From Xylona heveae TC161 (Eukaryota; Ascomycota; Xylonomycetes; Xylonales; Xylonaceae), in NCBI RefSeq assembly GCF_001619985.1, contig NW_017264202.1, forward strand, positions 558,001 through 622,000: a stretch of DNA of 64,000 nucleotides, written 5' to 3'. The notes beneath the pieces were generated by a model. That model did not search any database. It had not been told where the DNA came from and was given only the letters and a program-made list of their open reading frames with translations. Both the position numbers and the translations under genes were made by a program. Below, one piece after another: positions 38,263-51,142 of the stretch (position 1 is its first letter; every line of letters starts with the position of its first letter).

Positions 38263-41200
38263 CTATTCGATAGTCTGCACAGCAGGCTTGCCGGGCTGGC
38301 CGGTGCCATTAGTGCCTCGTCCACGAGGAGCTCCGCGGCCTCTACCGCCATTGGCGGCGCCACGGGAGAAGTTGCCACGGCCACGACCGCGGCCTCTGCC
38401 GGAGTCAAGGTTCGCGGGGGGCGGAACCATCTTGTATGATTGCGGACGGAAATTCGGGTTCTTTTCCAAGACACCCTCGTTGGGATCGGAAATGTCGACG
38501 GGAGTGTAGCCCTGGCGGGTGGTCGACGCGGGCTGAGAGAATCCGCTGCCTCTGCCGCGACCAGGCGTGCCGTTGACACGACCTCCCCGACCTCGTGGGG
38601 TACTACTGCTTGCGGTACGAATGGGCAGCTGTTGCTGTTCTTCGGGCAGCGGAGCAGTGTGGGTACCGTTCAGAGGAGCGACACCGGCACCGCGACCGCG
38701 GCCACGGGAGGCGCCGCCTCCGCGCAAGCCGTTGCCTACAGGAGGAGTGGGGGTCTTCTGCCCGAGAATAGCCCCCTTGAAAGAGCCAGAGAGACGTGGT
38801 GGAGCGTCAGCATCAACGTACTGCCCGCGCCCACTAGGGCCCGACGGCACGCCATAGCCGCCAACGGTCAGAGGCTGAATCGTTCTCTTTTGCTGATTCT
38901 GCTCGTACGCTCTGGAGCCGGCAATAAGCTGCTTGTCGGTGATGTTGAGGACAGATGCGACAGGAACAGTTGAGCCTCTGAATGGCGAACAACGGTCGTT
39001 GAGGGTTGTTCCACTCATAAATGTAAAGTCAAAAACCACATCAAGCAATGTGCTGCGTGAGGTGCGTGTCAAGCCGACAACAGTACCACGGGACGCAATG
39101 GGTACTTTGCCCGAGTCTTGAACGTATAGAACACGATCGCCCAGAGAGAATGTTTGGTTGCCGAGACGGTGCTCAGCATCAGATGGCTTAAGCAAAGCGT
39201 TGCGGGGAACGCCCTTGATCTTCTTTCCCTCGTACGGCGGGCTGTTTTGCACGGCGTGGTCCGCTGCTTGCTCAATTTGCTTGACTACATCCGAGTCTAG
39301 TTGTTGAGCTTCCAATGGAACCTTTTCAAAGTTCTTCGACTCGATTGATTTCAACCATGCCTGAATCTCTTTGATCTTATCATTTGCAATCTCTTCGGGA
39401 TAAAAGTCCGTCGCGCTGTACATGTCACCCTGAGGGTTTCGCTGAATGCCGGCAATAAACTCGGGGAACTTGAGCATGTACTCTTGAATGAGATTGACAG
39501 CCTTCTGGCTAAACTCCCAGCCACCAGCGCCGCGACGTGAATAGCCCAAGACCTTCAGTTTCTTGGCTTCGAATTTGAGGTTCAAACCCAAATTGACGCG
39601 TTGCTCGTTCACGACAACCTGGAACGAGGACGTCATCTTACTCAAGACTAGAGCGTTGAGACCCAGAGAACGAGCAACAGCGTACGACGGAGTGTAGGGG
39701 AATGCTCGCTCGGCATTCATGGCGATTTGTTTGCCGAATTCTTGTTCTCGACCTTTTACAGTTGAGATCCAGACTTCGGCCTTGTTCTTGTGGTGAGCTA
39801 GCACCTCCAATGGGCGCCCGTAGTTGAATTCCCCGAGGAAGAAAGCCCTCGTTCCATCCGGGAACTCCTCCTCAATAGGCAGCGCCTCTCTTTCAATGAA
39901 TCGCTGATCCTCGGAGAGGACAGCATCAACGACCACTTGCGAAGCAAAGTCTGTTTCCATTCCAGGAATCAGAGCATATTCTTTGACAGTCGCTCCCTCG
40001 TCTGTCTTCTTCAATCCTTTCAACATTTCAACATGCATCAAAGATTCGGTGTGCCCAATTAGCATTCCAAGTCTCTTGCTGTAAATGTTCTCGATGCGGT
40101 CTGCCTTCCTGCGCCAGCTCTCAATTTCCTGAGGACTGTGAGGAATGGGAATGACTTGCTCTCCGTTTTCTGGAAGAATGTAATCAAACAACTCATCAGA
40201 AACGCGGACAACCTTGGCCTCCTGAAGAAATGGATAGCCAACATAGACTTTGTTTCCAAGCCTGCCCTTGGCCCTTTCAACATTCGTTCCGGCTTCGGCA
40301 TCGCTCAATGTAATCACCATGCTTTCGTTTCGGCTTTCCTGTTGGAAAACATTGACTCCATGGAAACCAAGTGTTCCAGTGTGCGGTAAAGTCTGAAGTG
40401 TCGGGAAATTGGCAAGGGCCTCCGCACCGAGCTTTACTCCTTCAACCAAGCCAATATATATCTCCAACCCATCCATGGTTGGCAATTCGAAAATGTTCTC
40501 GACACAACGGCAGTGAGGTATGTCGGGGAAGATGCCCGTCATCGATGATGGGTACGTATAGTCCACGTTGGCATCATACGAGAATTTTACCGTAACCCCA
40601 AACTCATTTCTGTCGTGTTCCTCCCGCGACAAAAGGTGGTCCTTTGTTTTCATAGCGTCCAGCAGTCTCTTTTCTTCAATAAATGGAATCTTCACCACAG
40701 CCTCCCACTCCATCTTCTTTCCATTCATATCAAGCTCAAAATCACGAGGATAAAAGTCAATAATCGGCGAGTCTTGGCTTGTCATAAGCTCATGGTATGG
40801 CTCAGGCACGATCTTTTTGCTTCGGTCCGGCAAGACTCCCATGAGTTGCTGGAACGGGCGGAATGGTTGACCAAGCTTAAAGTTTAGATCCGCTTTCAAG
40901 CCCTTGATCACATCTAATGGGATTAGTCAGAAAAAGGACTCCAAAAAATTCTGAGGAAACAAGGGCATTACCTGAAATCATTGGTGAATAGTGGTAGCCA
41001 TAGAACCAAGGCCAAGAGGCAACGCCTCGATAGTAGTAAAAGAGGACCCACTGGAGACCTTGAACGTAGTTCTCAGCCAACTTCCTCATTTCTTCCTCGT
41101 TCTCCACGCCCCAGCCAAACTTCTCAGTGTAATAAGTGTTTTTCCACTCATTGAACTTTTCTTCATACTTCTTTTCCATTGCTTCTTGAACTTCTTCGGC

Positions 41201-42803
41201 AGTTTCATCAACGACGCGTGCATTCTCGTAGCGCTTCAAAACTCTCATAAGAGCAATGTCTGCCTCTTCGTCTATTTCCTCATCCTCCTCATCGGTCGCA
41301 CCTGGTTTTCCAGGCAGAGAAAGTTGCATATGCCGGTCCCCATTGTCATCATCAACGGTTTTCCACTGAAGTCGAAGGTCATCGGCTAGTTGCTCAACGA
41401 ACTTTCGGTCGCGAGCGGGCAGGCTCGATGATAGGTCCAGCGTCGTATCGAGTGAATTTCCAGAGCGGTTCCCGACAAAGGTTTTGACCGTTCGGAATAT
41501 CTCCTTCTGAGGCGTCGACATCACAATAGGGCCATTCTTCTTTCCCTTTTCCATGACGTCGATTTTGCCCATCTGTTTTCCCTTAAACCAGTTGGCATCC
41601 GAATTTGCAGCCTCGAAAAATCGATATTCAACATGCGACAACTCTTCCAGCAAGAGCGCAAGTCGATCAAGGTTAATGGTGCCGCCTTCGTTCATATAAC
41701 CCTTTGCCTTTGGCAAAACCTCTTTATAAACCTTAAACATCAAAGCCAAGGCGCCCTCGTTGATATGCAAGTTGGGCAAATTAGGCAAGAAATCGTTGCC
41801 CACAAAGAACGCCATGAGAATGAAATCGTCAATGACACGTTCCATGTCGAAAGGAAAATCCAAGACTCCGGGCTCCTTAAGCTCTTGAAACTCAAGCGCT
41901 AGGTACTCGCGAACAATGCATAGATGCATAAGATAGAAATTTTGGTGCTCCAACTCCTTTGATTTCTTCTGGCTCTGACGGCCAAAGGTAACTTCTTCTC
42001 GAAGAAGGCAAAAATGCGGATCATGGCTAAGAAGGCCAAGCATAATCAAGTCTGCATCCAAGCCATATAAACAATGCCGAACATTGGGGTCATAATTCGG
42101 CTGCGCCTTGGCTAATCGGATATACTCCATGATCTTATGCTCTCCCTCACCGGGCACCTCATGGCCCGACAATACAATCTCGACTCCCTTCCAGTCAAGG
42201 TCTTCAGACACCTTTTTGTTAATAAAGTATTTAAGCTGTTGAGTAAGCTTGGCCATGAAATCCGTTCCTTTTTATAATGTCAGTCTACTGCACATTAATG
42301 AACAATATATGTAGTACCTGGCGTGATGCAATTGCTGTCAAAAGGATCTTCCTTGGGCATTTCCATGCCATTCTTGATGGCCTTCTCTTTTGCTACCTCT
42401 GCATCCAAAGCAGTCCGAAATCTTCGCGACCGCTGTTGGTTCATCTTTGCACGAGGAGCAACGCCATCAATAGCCATGAAAAACAGTTGCTTAGGTTTGA
42501 TCTTTCCAAATAGATGTTCGATATAGTTGAAGATGGCGATGAACATCTTGTCCTCGCTCATTCGAAAGGTCGGAGAGTCGGAGTCTTTGTGCGTGCAGTT
42601 ATGAATGATGCCATTCATGTCGAGCTAGACGGAAGGGTTAGCAATGCCTCTCCAAAACCTTCGCTAGGTGGCCCTTTGATGCGATAGCAGAGCGTTGAAC
42701 CTACATAGAGGCAGTCGAACTCCGGTATCCGGTTCTCTGCAATAAGCTGCGAGATAGCCGGATACCTTTCGCTCATCCATCTAAAGAATTTGGGAACACC
42801 CAT
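38263..42803 (-). CDS. XRN1: 5'-3' exoribonuclease 1
   Basis: Coding exons are 42803-42705, 42624-42318, 42267-40972 and 40913-38263, giving 1450 residues. XRN1 is the main cytoplasmic exonuclease for decapped mRNA. The N-terminus is the exact family start MGVPKFFRWMSERYP. The catalytic acidic residues sit at the same numbers as in the yeast enzyme: Asp35 (LDMNG), Asp86 (AIDGVAPRAK), Glu176 and Glu178 (PGEGEHKIM), Asp206 and Asp208 (GLDADLI). CR2 includes AFFVGNDFLPNLPNLHI. The central PAZ/Tudor, KOW and winged-helix region is present (RVLYVQDSGKVPIASRGTVVGL). The last 170 residues are Gly/Arg-rich with many RGRG repeats, suggesting RNA or condensate binding. It is divergent from HAT2, with 581 bp between start codons. 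It is clearly XRN1 and not nuclear Rat1, by length and by the middle domains. Confidence 0.97.
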
Positions 42804-43384
42804 CGCGGATCGAAACGCAGGAGAGTAAATTCAGTCTTCAATGACGCGATTAGCTCGACGGCGGGCGAATGAAGCAGGAAGAGATTGCTGTTGATGTTCT
42901 CAAACAAAAGGATATCAAAAGGGCGAAGTATAAAATACTGCAAGAAGCGACGAGAACGAACAAAAAATACCGTGTCGACGTCTCTTCGTAATCACCACTC
43001 TTATTCACAGCTTCGATTGATTTAAGAGGTTCCCTGACCTCATGCGACGACTCATATGGTAACTGGAATACCAGCAACCGTATTTGTCCAGATTCGGTTA
43101 AAGCAGACGGCATACTCCGAGAACAGCACAGGTAGTAAACTATCTAATACGCTAAACCCTTTACACGACTTTCAGAGCAACTTCGCGTCTCCCCAAACTG
43201 TCGCCAATTAAGATCTCCAGCACAGGTTCTTACCGCGTCCTTTCTGCAACGACTGAATATCGAGAGCACTTGTCACCATTAATTCAGCCCTCTCCTCAAG
43301 CATCGTACCTTGAGGTCTACGAAACATAACCGCTTTTATAATTTAGGCAACCAAACATTGCAAGAGTTACTATCAGGTCTCAAC
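42804..43384. promoter_or_regulatory. divergent promoter, XRN1 / HAT2
   Basis: This 581-bp spacer lies between two outward-pointing start codons. A CCAAT pentamer is present on the plus strand near 43202, a possible site for the HAP/NF-Y complex. No convincing TATA box was seen, which suits two constitutive genes. An 87-codon minus-strand frame at 42850-43113 has no support. Confidence 0.55.
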
Positions 43385-45031
<1,647 letters not shown>

Positions 45032-46154
45032 ATTGTTTCAGGCGTCGAAAGGTTTTGTTCTGGGAAGGCGCAGTTTTCATATGAATGTTTTTTTATCACG
45101 TTGTGAATCAGGCTGGTCTTTGGAGCTGTTTCATCAGTCTGGCAGCATTTCGAGCGCAGTATGGACCGTCAGATCTACAAGGAATAGGGGCACGATTGCC
45201 AGGCATAATTTAAAAAGTATCTTATTGCAACGGCAAATGGTCTCATTGATGGGAGAGAGATTTCTTCTCTCATGGTCGAACAGATAATACATATGCTTCT
45301 CCAATGGGACCTGTTCACTCTTCAAAGCGGACTCAGCGAGCATAAACAATGCACACATCGTCAACAAGGAACCGTCTTTTGGGCCTTGGCAGGTATCACT
45401 AAAAATGCCGTCCTAGTGGTGAAACCTGCTCAGTGTCCATATGCATTCTTTACTCGGTCCTGGGCAAAAGTATGCTAGGGCCCCACAAAGATAGTACAAC
45501 AGTCAATGCCAAATACATAAGGTAATAATATCATGGGCGAGAGAGCACGAGTAGCGAGCGAAGAAAGTTGGGCGATGGCGAAAGAGTATCAGCTGTCCCA
45601 CTTGGGATTAGCGTCAGAGGAGGGGATACCCCGGAGTCACAATTTTCTCGCTTTTTCTGCCCCGGCGTGTTCGGTGGAAGCTTTTCGGGGGTGCCAGATA
45701 AGTTACTGGGGTGCGAGGTGAAAAAAATTGAGAAATTCCCCCCAAGCCAGAAGGCCACTTTTTTTACGTGCACCACAAAACCGACCCGCCGCACCTCCGA
45801 TTCTGACTCCCCCTCTGGGCCCCTCCAGCTTACGGACCCTTTTCGTTCCTACCATAAACTTAAACAATTATTAGTGATTTTTCCTCTCGGGTCTCTATCT
45901 GATACCTCACAAACGGATCATGGCGGAAGAATCTGAATAAACCAGTTCAATTTGTCTGCATCTGTCATCATCTCCAACGCCTATTCAGCCTACCCACTTG
46001 CCTCTGTTGTGCTGCTACCAATTTCCCCCCCCCCCACCACCCACCACCAGGACCCTTCGCATCCAATATCTATCAGCTTCAGTGACGATTCATAGACCAC
46101 ATCCGTACCAGCATCAGGAGAAGGCCTTGCCCTCTACATTGAACTCCTTCAACG
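45032..46154. other. intergenic region upstream of GTP cyclohydrolase I
   Basis: This 1.12-kb region lies between two plus-strand genes. A GATA-type sequence AGATAAG stands near 45693-45699. A C run at 46026-46036 and CCACC repeats follow in the leader. Frames of 60-120 codons here lack support. The region may hold a long leader of the folate gene. Confidence 0.5.
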
Positions 46155-47292
46155 ATGGATTCTCCGCCGCTCCGAGCCAAACCCGCCTCTGCTTTGCCGG
46201 CGTATCTTACCAACGGCAATCCCCCCTCCCATGCGTCCCGCGATAAGAAAGAACGAGAGAACTTATATTCCTCTATCAAAGCCTCCAACGAAGGTCGACG
46301 TGCAGTTGATCTCGAGAATACCGAAACTCTTCCCTACAGTGGAAACTCATATTACTCCAAAATTGCACAGGAGCAGCGACCAGAGATCACCTCTCACACT
46401 AATGGACCGGCTCTGAAGCATCCTCATCCTCGTGCCCATATTGGCCCTTACGAGGCAGCACGGGACCCAAGAGATGAAGCTGTTCCACCTACTCCTCCGG
46501 GGACCAGCCGATCTGCAAGTCCATACACTCTGAACCCACCCATTGATTTCGATGGGTTAAGCTGGCCTAGTAAGCTAGAGCAGGACTATCCGATTCCTTA
46601 GAGCGGTAATTTTCTAACAGCTTTTCAGGTCTTGGAACTAGGGAACGTCTGGAAGCTACTCCCGAGGAAGCTCAAGCAAGAGTCAAGAAGCTCTCCGGTG
46701 CCGTAGCGACCATTCTCGAATGTCTCGGTGAAGATCCGGACCGCGAGGGTCTGGCAGGCACTCCCGAGAGGTATGCCAAGGCGATGCTCTTCTTTACCAA
46801 GGGCTACGAAGAAAACCTACGAGATATTGTCAACGGCGCAGTCTTCCACGAAGATCACGACGAATTGGTTATCGTTAAGGACATTGAGATTTTCTCTCTC
46901 TGCGAGCACCACCTGGTGCCATTTACCGGCAAGGTATTGTTTTCATTGAGCTCATCTTATACTTTCGAATAATTGCTGATTTTCAAAAGATGCACATTGG
47001 ATACATTCCCAACCGCCGTGTCATTGGTCTCTCCAAGCTAGCTCGCATCGCTGAGATGTTTTCGCGTCGCCTCCAAGTCCAAGAGCGGCTGACGAAGCAA
47101 GTCGCTCTGGCTCTCGCCGAAGTGCTACAACCACTTGGCGTTGCCGTCGTCATGGAATCGACCCACCTTTGCATGGTGATGCGTGGCGTGCAAAAGCCTG
47201 GCGCCACTACAACCACAAGCTGCATGCTTGGACGCATGAGGACTACCGCCACGACGAGGGAGGAGTTCCTTAACCTGCTCAACCGAAAGTAA
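46155..47292 (+). CDS. FOL2: GTP cyclohydrolase I
   Basis: Coding exons are 46155-46569, 46629-46933 and 46990-47292, giving 340 residues. The enzyme converts GTP to 7,8-dihydroneopterin triphosphate, the first step to folate and tetrahydrobiopterin. The catalytic domain covers about residues 140-338. The zinc ligands are Cys230 and His233 ([10 protein letters not shown]) and Cys301 ([11 protein letters not shown]). The 71-residue spacing between the cysteines equals that of the human enzyme (141 to 212). [17 protein letters not shown] and [12 protein letters not shown] are further family blocks. The first 135 residues are a Pro/Ser-rich extension not needed for catalysis, common in filamentous fungi. 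It acts in the cytosol as a decamer. The start at 46155 is the first ATG of the exon and the frame is closed upstream. Confidence 0.96.
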
Positions 47293-48595
47293 CTTCCAGT
47301 TTCAACTGCTACTTCCACCCAGAGGACTATATGCACATACTATCTTCGGCTCATCTCATCTCACTTGGCGGTGTTCAGGCGTTTTTCTCGACTCAACTCT
47401 CTTCATTCTCACCTCGGCTTCCAATAGCTCTTTTCCTACCACGCCGCAGCCGCGGTCTTCATTTCACCAAAAACCGTCAAATACTGATTTCTTCTCTATG
47501 GTTGGCAGATCTTAGATGGGTTTAAGATGTGCCTTTCAACAGGCGACTAGATGTGGGGCTTTCGTTGTTGACTCCCTTACTTTTTGTTTATGTTGTTCAT
47601 CTGCTTTTGCTATTCCTCCGCTTTGCTCACAAACGCAAGCTTTCTGACATGATCCTGACACACCTTTGTCCATACTGCTTCTCTATCCCATTTCCTTTTT
47701 ATTTCTTTATTTTTTTTTTTTTATTTTTTTTACTTACATTTGTTTTATATGCTTCCTCTTAGGGCTGACGATACATTCATTCACTCATCTGGATTGAATA
47801 TGGATGAAAATTAAAATCTCTCTACTTTAACGTGGAAGATTACGGTGATTACGGGAGGGTGGACTCATTCTTATTCTTATTCTTGTTCTTGCATATTTTC
47901 CACTCTTCGTAGGCGTTTGTTGCTTGGAGTCTTACGAGTCATTTTCTTTAGCTTCTTCTTCTTCTACTTCTACTTCTTCTTCTTTTCTCCTTCGTTTCTC
48001 TTCTGGCCACTCTAGCGGCGCCCGTACCCCTTCTTCAACTCCAAGTCTCTACCTCAGACTACAGACTACAGATACCCCAAGGCTGTGCTCAAAGCTTGGA
48101 AGGGTAGAACAAATCATTCATCTCTCTTTTCTGAAGCCGGCGCTTGCCTGCCTGCTTATCTAACATTTATTTATTCATTTTTTTTGTTGAATATTAAGCA
48201 AGGCTTATCGCTTATCAAATCAACTTTTTATCTTCTTTCTCTCCCANNNNNNNNNNNNNNNNNNNNNNNNNNNNNNNNNNNNNNNNCCCAAACCCGGGGG
48301 GTAAAGAAACACTTTAAATACCCATTTGTGAGACTTGATCATCTGCTTGCTGAAAATGCTCTGACGTAGCATATCCCTGCCAAGAAAATAAAATGGAAAT
48401 TGAAATTGAATCCAAAAGAAAAGGACGGAGAAATAAGAAACAAAGATAATGATTCGCATTATTCACCCGTTCCTCAATCAAAGTTGAGATATAGCATTTG
48501 AGACATCTAATCGTCACTCTATCATTTAACTTATACTCGTCTACATCTATATACATCAGCCTACCTACGTAGACTCTGATCTGTTCTGATCTTTT
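47293..48595. other. convergent intergenic region with an assembly gap
   Basis: This 1.3-kb spacer lies between the 3' ends of FOL2 and NPY1. It is pyrimidine-rich on the plus strand, with T runs at about 47709-47731 and CTT/CTA repeats at about 47951-47987. The N gap is at 48247-48286. No coding frame has support. Confidence 0.5.
48247..48286. other. assembly gap (40 N)
   Basis: Forty N bases in low-complexity T/C-rich DNA, followed by a C/G homopolymer-like edge. The gap length may be nominal. It does not break any gene that I can support. Confidence 0.95.
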
Positions 48596-50092
48596 CTAAA
48601 TTTTATGCTCGCCCGTCCCAGCCTTGAGCATATACCCATCCAGCGCCGCGCGCAGGAGCTGATTCGCAATTGCCGTAGGCGGCGGTAATCTCAGCGAGCC
48701 AGGCTTATATTCCTTGCTCGGCTCTTCTCCGAGTCCGCTCGTGCCAAACTCCAGGGCGTGCGAGATCTCATCTACGCCGACCCACTTTGCGTCTTCCAGC
48801 TCTGGATCATGCTGGAGCGAAATCTCTTCTCCGCCGGGGAGTGCTTGGGCGAGGGCGCCAATCATCAGGTTAGCCGGGTACGGCCAGGGCTGGGTGCTAT
48901 GGATGACGACGCGGCCGACACGCACGCCTGCTTCTTCCCAGACTTCGCGGCGCGTCGCGTCCTCGATGGACTCGGCGGGCTCGACGAACCCGGCGAGCGT
49001 ACTGTACCAGTAGGGCGGATATCTGCGCGCGCGACCGAGGAGGACGCGAGAACCGTCTGCGGAAAGCACGGCAACGATGATGGTTGGATCGGTGCGTGGG
49101 AATGAGATGTTGGATACGCCCTTGCGAGTGGCGCATGGAGGACGTTGTTGCGAGGGGACTGGGTCCGCTGCGGCAGCGGCTGGAGCAGATGATGCGGCGA
49201 GAGGAGTGGCCACGGAAGCTAGATCAGTGGGAGGACACGTGCGCTTGGTGCCGGCGTTGATGGAGAGAGTGGGGTGGCCGCATTGTGCGCAGAAGGGGTT
49301 CCGCGCATTCCAGTCGAGTAGGGATCGGGCTTGGGCGTATATTGCGGCTGGTTATCGAGCGAAGACATCAGTTTCCGAATAGAAGGATGAATGTGAGATA
49401 CGAGATGGGATACGAGTGAAAGAGTAGGAGGGAAAGGTCTCACCTTCTCCAGCGGATAATGAAGTGTGCATGCGGCCTTCAATAAAGGTCAACCCGTTTG
49501 ATTTCATGTCTTCGATGAGAGCAGTGCACGCTTTCTCAATGGTTCCCTTTGGCGTGACGTCGAGTGCGAAAAAGGGCGCACCGCGGTAATCGTTCCATTG
49601 TAGTCCCTTTTCAGACTGTTTCTCGTCGATGCCCAGGAATATGAGTTGCGGGATTGTAACGGTCGAGTTGAATTCTTTGATGAGCTCCGCTTCGGGTTTC
49701 GAGTATGGATCTTCCCCTATCAGCGGCCGGACGTCCGTGTATGATGCATATGCGAGTTGTGCGGGGTCTTTGGCAAGCGGTGCGAGATTATTGAAGAGCA
49801 GGAATGAAGAAGTGGGGTGTCTCAAGGCAGCAGAGAGAAATGCATGATCTGTTCGCAGGAAAGAAACCCGATTGAGCGGTGAGCCTGGTTTAAGGGAAAG
49901 ATTAGTTTGAGTCCTCTGATGGAAAGCAGAGAGATATGAACTGTTCGTAAAGTCAAAGAAACAGTGAGGGAATATTCGTGACTACTAACTGGAAAAGTAA
50001 TTGATTATTTCTCTCCCAAACTTGCGCGATAACATTGAGGTATCTTGTTCAAGGGGGTATGGCGCTTCAGGAAGCTCAGGCACAGGCGGCAT
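48596..50092 (-). CDS. NPY1: NADH pyrophosphatase (Nudix hydrolase)
   Basis: Coding exons are 50092-49990, 49884-49444 and 49347-48596, giving 431 residues. The enzyme cleaves NADH (and decapped or NAD-capped RNA substrates in related proteins) to NMNH and AMP. The Nudix box GFVEPAESIEDATRREVWEEAGV is at residues 301-323, with the REVWEE metal-binding acids. The NADH-specific motif SQPWPFP appears as STQPWPYP at about 331-338. A zinc ribbon is formed by Cys201, Cys204 (CAQCGHPT) and Cys219, with Cys253 as the likely fourth ligand. An Ala/Pro-rich insertion of about 33 residues separates the last two. The N-terminal domain (MLSRKFGREIINYFSSSPLNRVSFLRTDHAFL) is the NUDIX-like fold of NudC/Npy1. 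The C-terminus (GEHKI) is not a canonical peroxisomal PTS1, unlike yeast Npy1. Confidence 0.93.
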
Positions 50093-51142
50093 TGCTGGGC
50101 GGTGAAGTATCAATGAACCAGGGCAAGAAGGTAGAGCTGTAGCGGTCAAGTATGTTCCAAGTATCGACGCCTTCAGCTCTCTTCCTTTCTATATTGCTTT
50201 CTTTATTTGTTTGGTAGACCTTGGCAGCTCACTTTCGATATATTGGCGAATATCAGCATTCGATGGAGGTGATAGAGGGGTCCTAGACCAGGTATTTCGC
50301 TGTGATAAAGATGACGTCGTAACAACAGATGCGACTCAATGCGCTGAGCTTTCAAAGGCAACCAATCTCCTTAAAAAAGATAGAGCAAATAGAAACAGAA
50401 AACGACGCGAAAGGAAAGCTCAGAGCGATTGACCTATTTCCTGCCGGGTCCGGGGGATATTGCGATATTACAATTCAAATGATGACATATCCGCTCTTTC
50501 GTCAACCAGTAACTCCGCAATCAGCGGCGATAAGATCCGAGCTTGTGCACTTACAAACATGAACCCTTTCACCCTCGGTACGTACACTTGTACCTGTCGG
50601 CCACTTAAAACTCCAGTCGTGATAGTTAAGTCTCAGCTAACTTATAACTAGCTTACAAGCAGCTTGCCTCACCAAACACTGCGGGTTAACAGGATAATTG
50701 GCCCAGCTAGATGTCTCCGAATTAAATTGATAGCTGAAAGCCACGCTTGTTACCTTCATATAGAGAAAAGAATTTAATATATAGTCAAAGATTATTGACT
50801 CTATAAATATGCTAGAGCAAAAGCAACAGCTAGACTACCTAATACGCGATGAGACTCCTAATCAAATGCGTAAATACCCCGATCCCTTCTTCTGATCAAG
50901 GGTCTAAATGACCAGACAAATAGAAGATTTGAAGTATTACTTTTCCGAAATTCGAGGGCAGCGCGAAAACAAGAATCCACCAAACTCCTGCAAAATGCAC
51001 CTTGACCATAATAGAGACTGCCGCCGCATGCGCCGTTGACTTTCTGTTTATTTCAGCCATTTTGAAAAAGGCACATTAGTCCTGCGGCGTGAAAAAACGC
51101 CTGCTTCCACACGCCCCCCAAAGAAGCAATGTTCCCTGGGGA
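50093..51142. other. intergenic: NPY1 promoter and CTK1 3' flank
   Basis: This 1.05-kb region lies between two minus-strand genes. The half at about 50640-50960 is A/T-rich with many TA steps. It could be old degraded repeat DNA, but I see no open frame or terminal repeats there. Frames of 60-80 codons at 50211-50651 lack support. Confidence 0.45.

Noticed and set aside
38440-38973. 177-codon plus-strand frame
   Set aside because: Antisense shadow of the Gly/Arg-rich XRN1 tail. Such GC-rich repeats keep several frames open.
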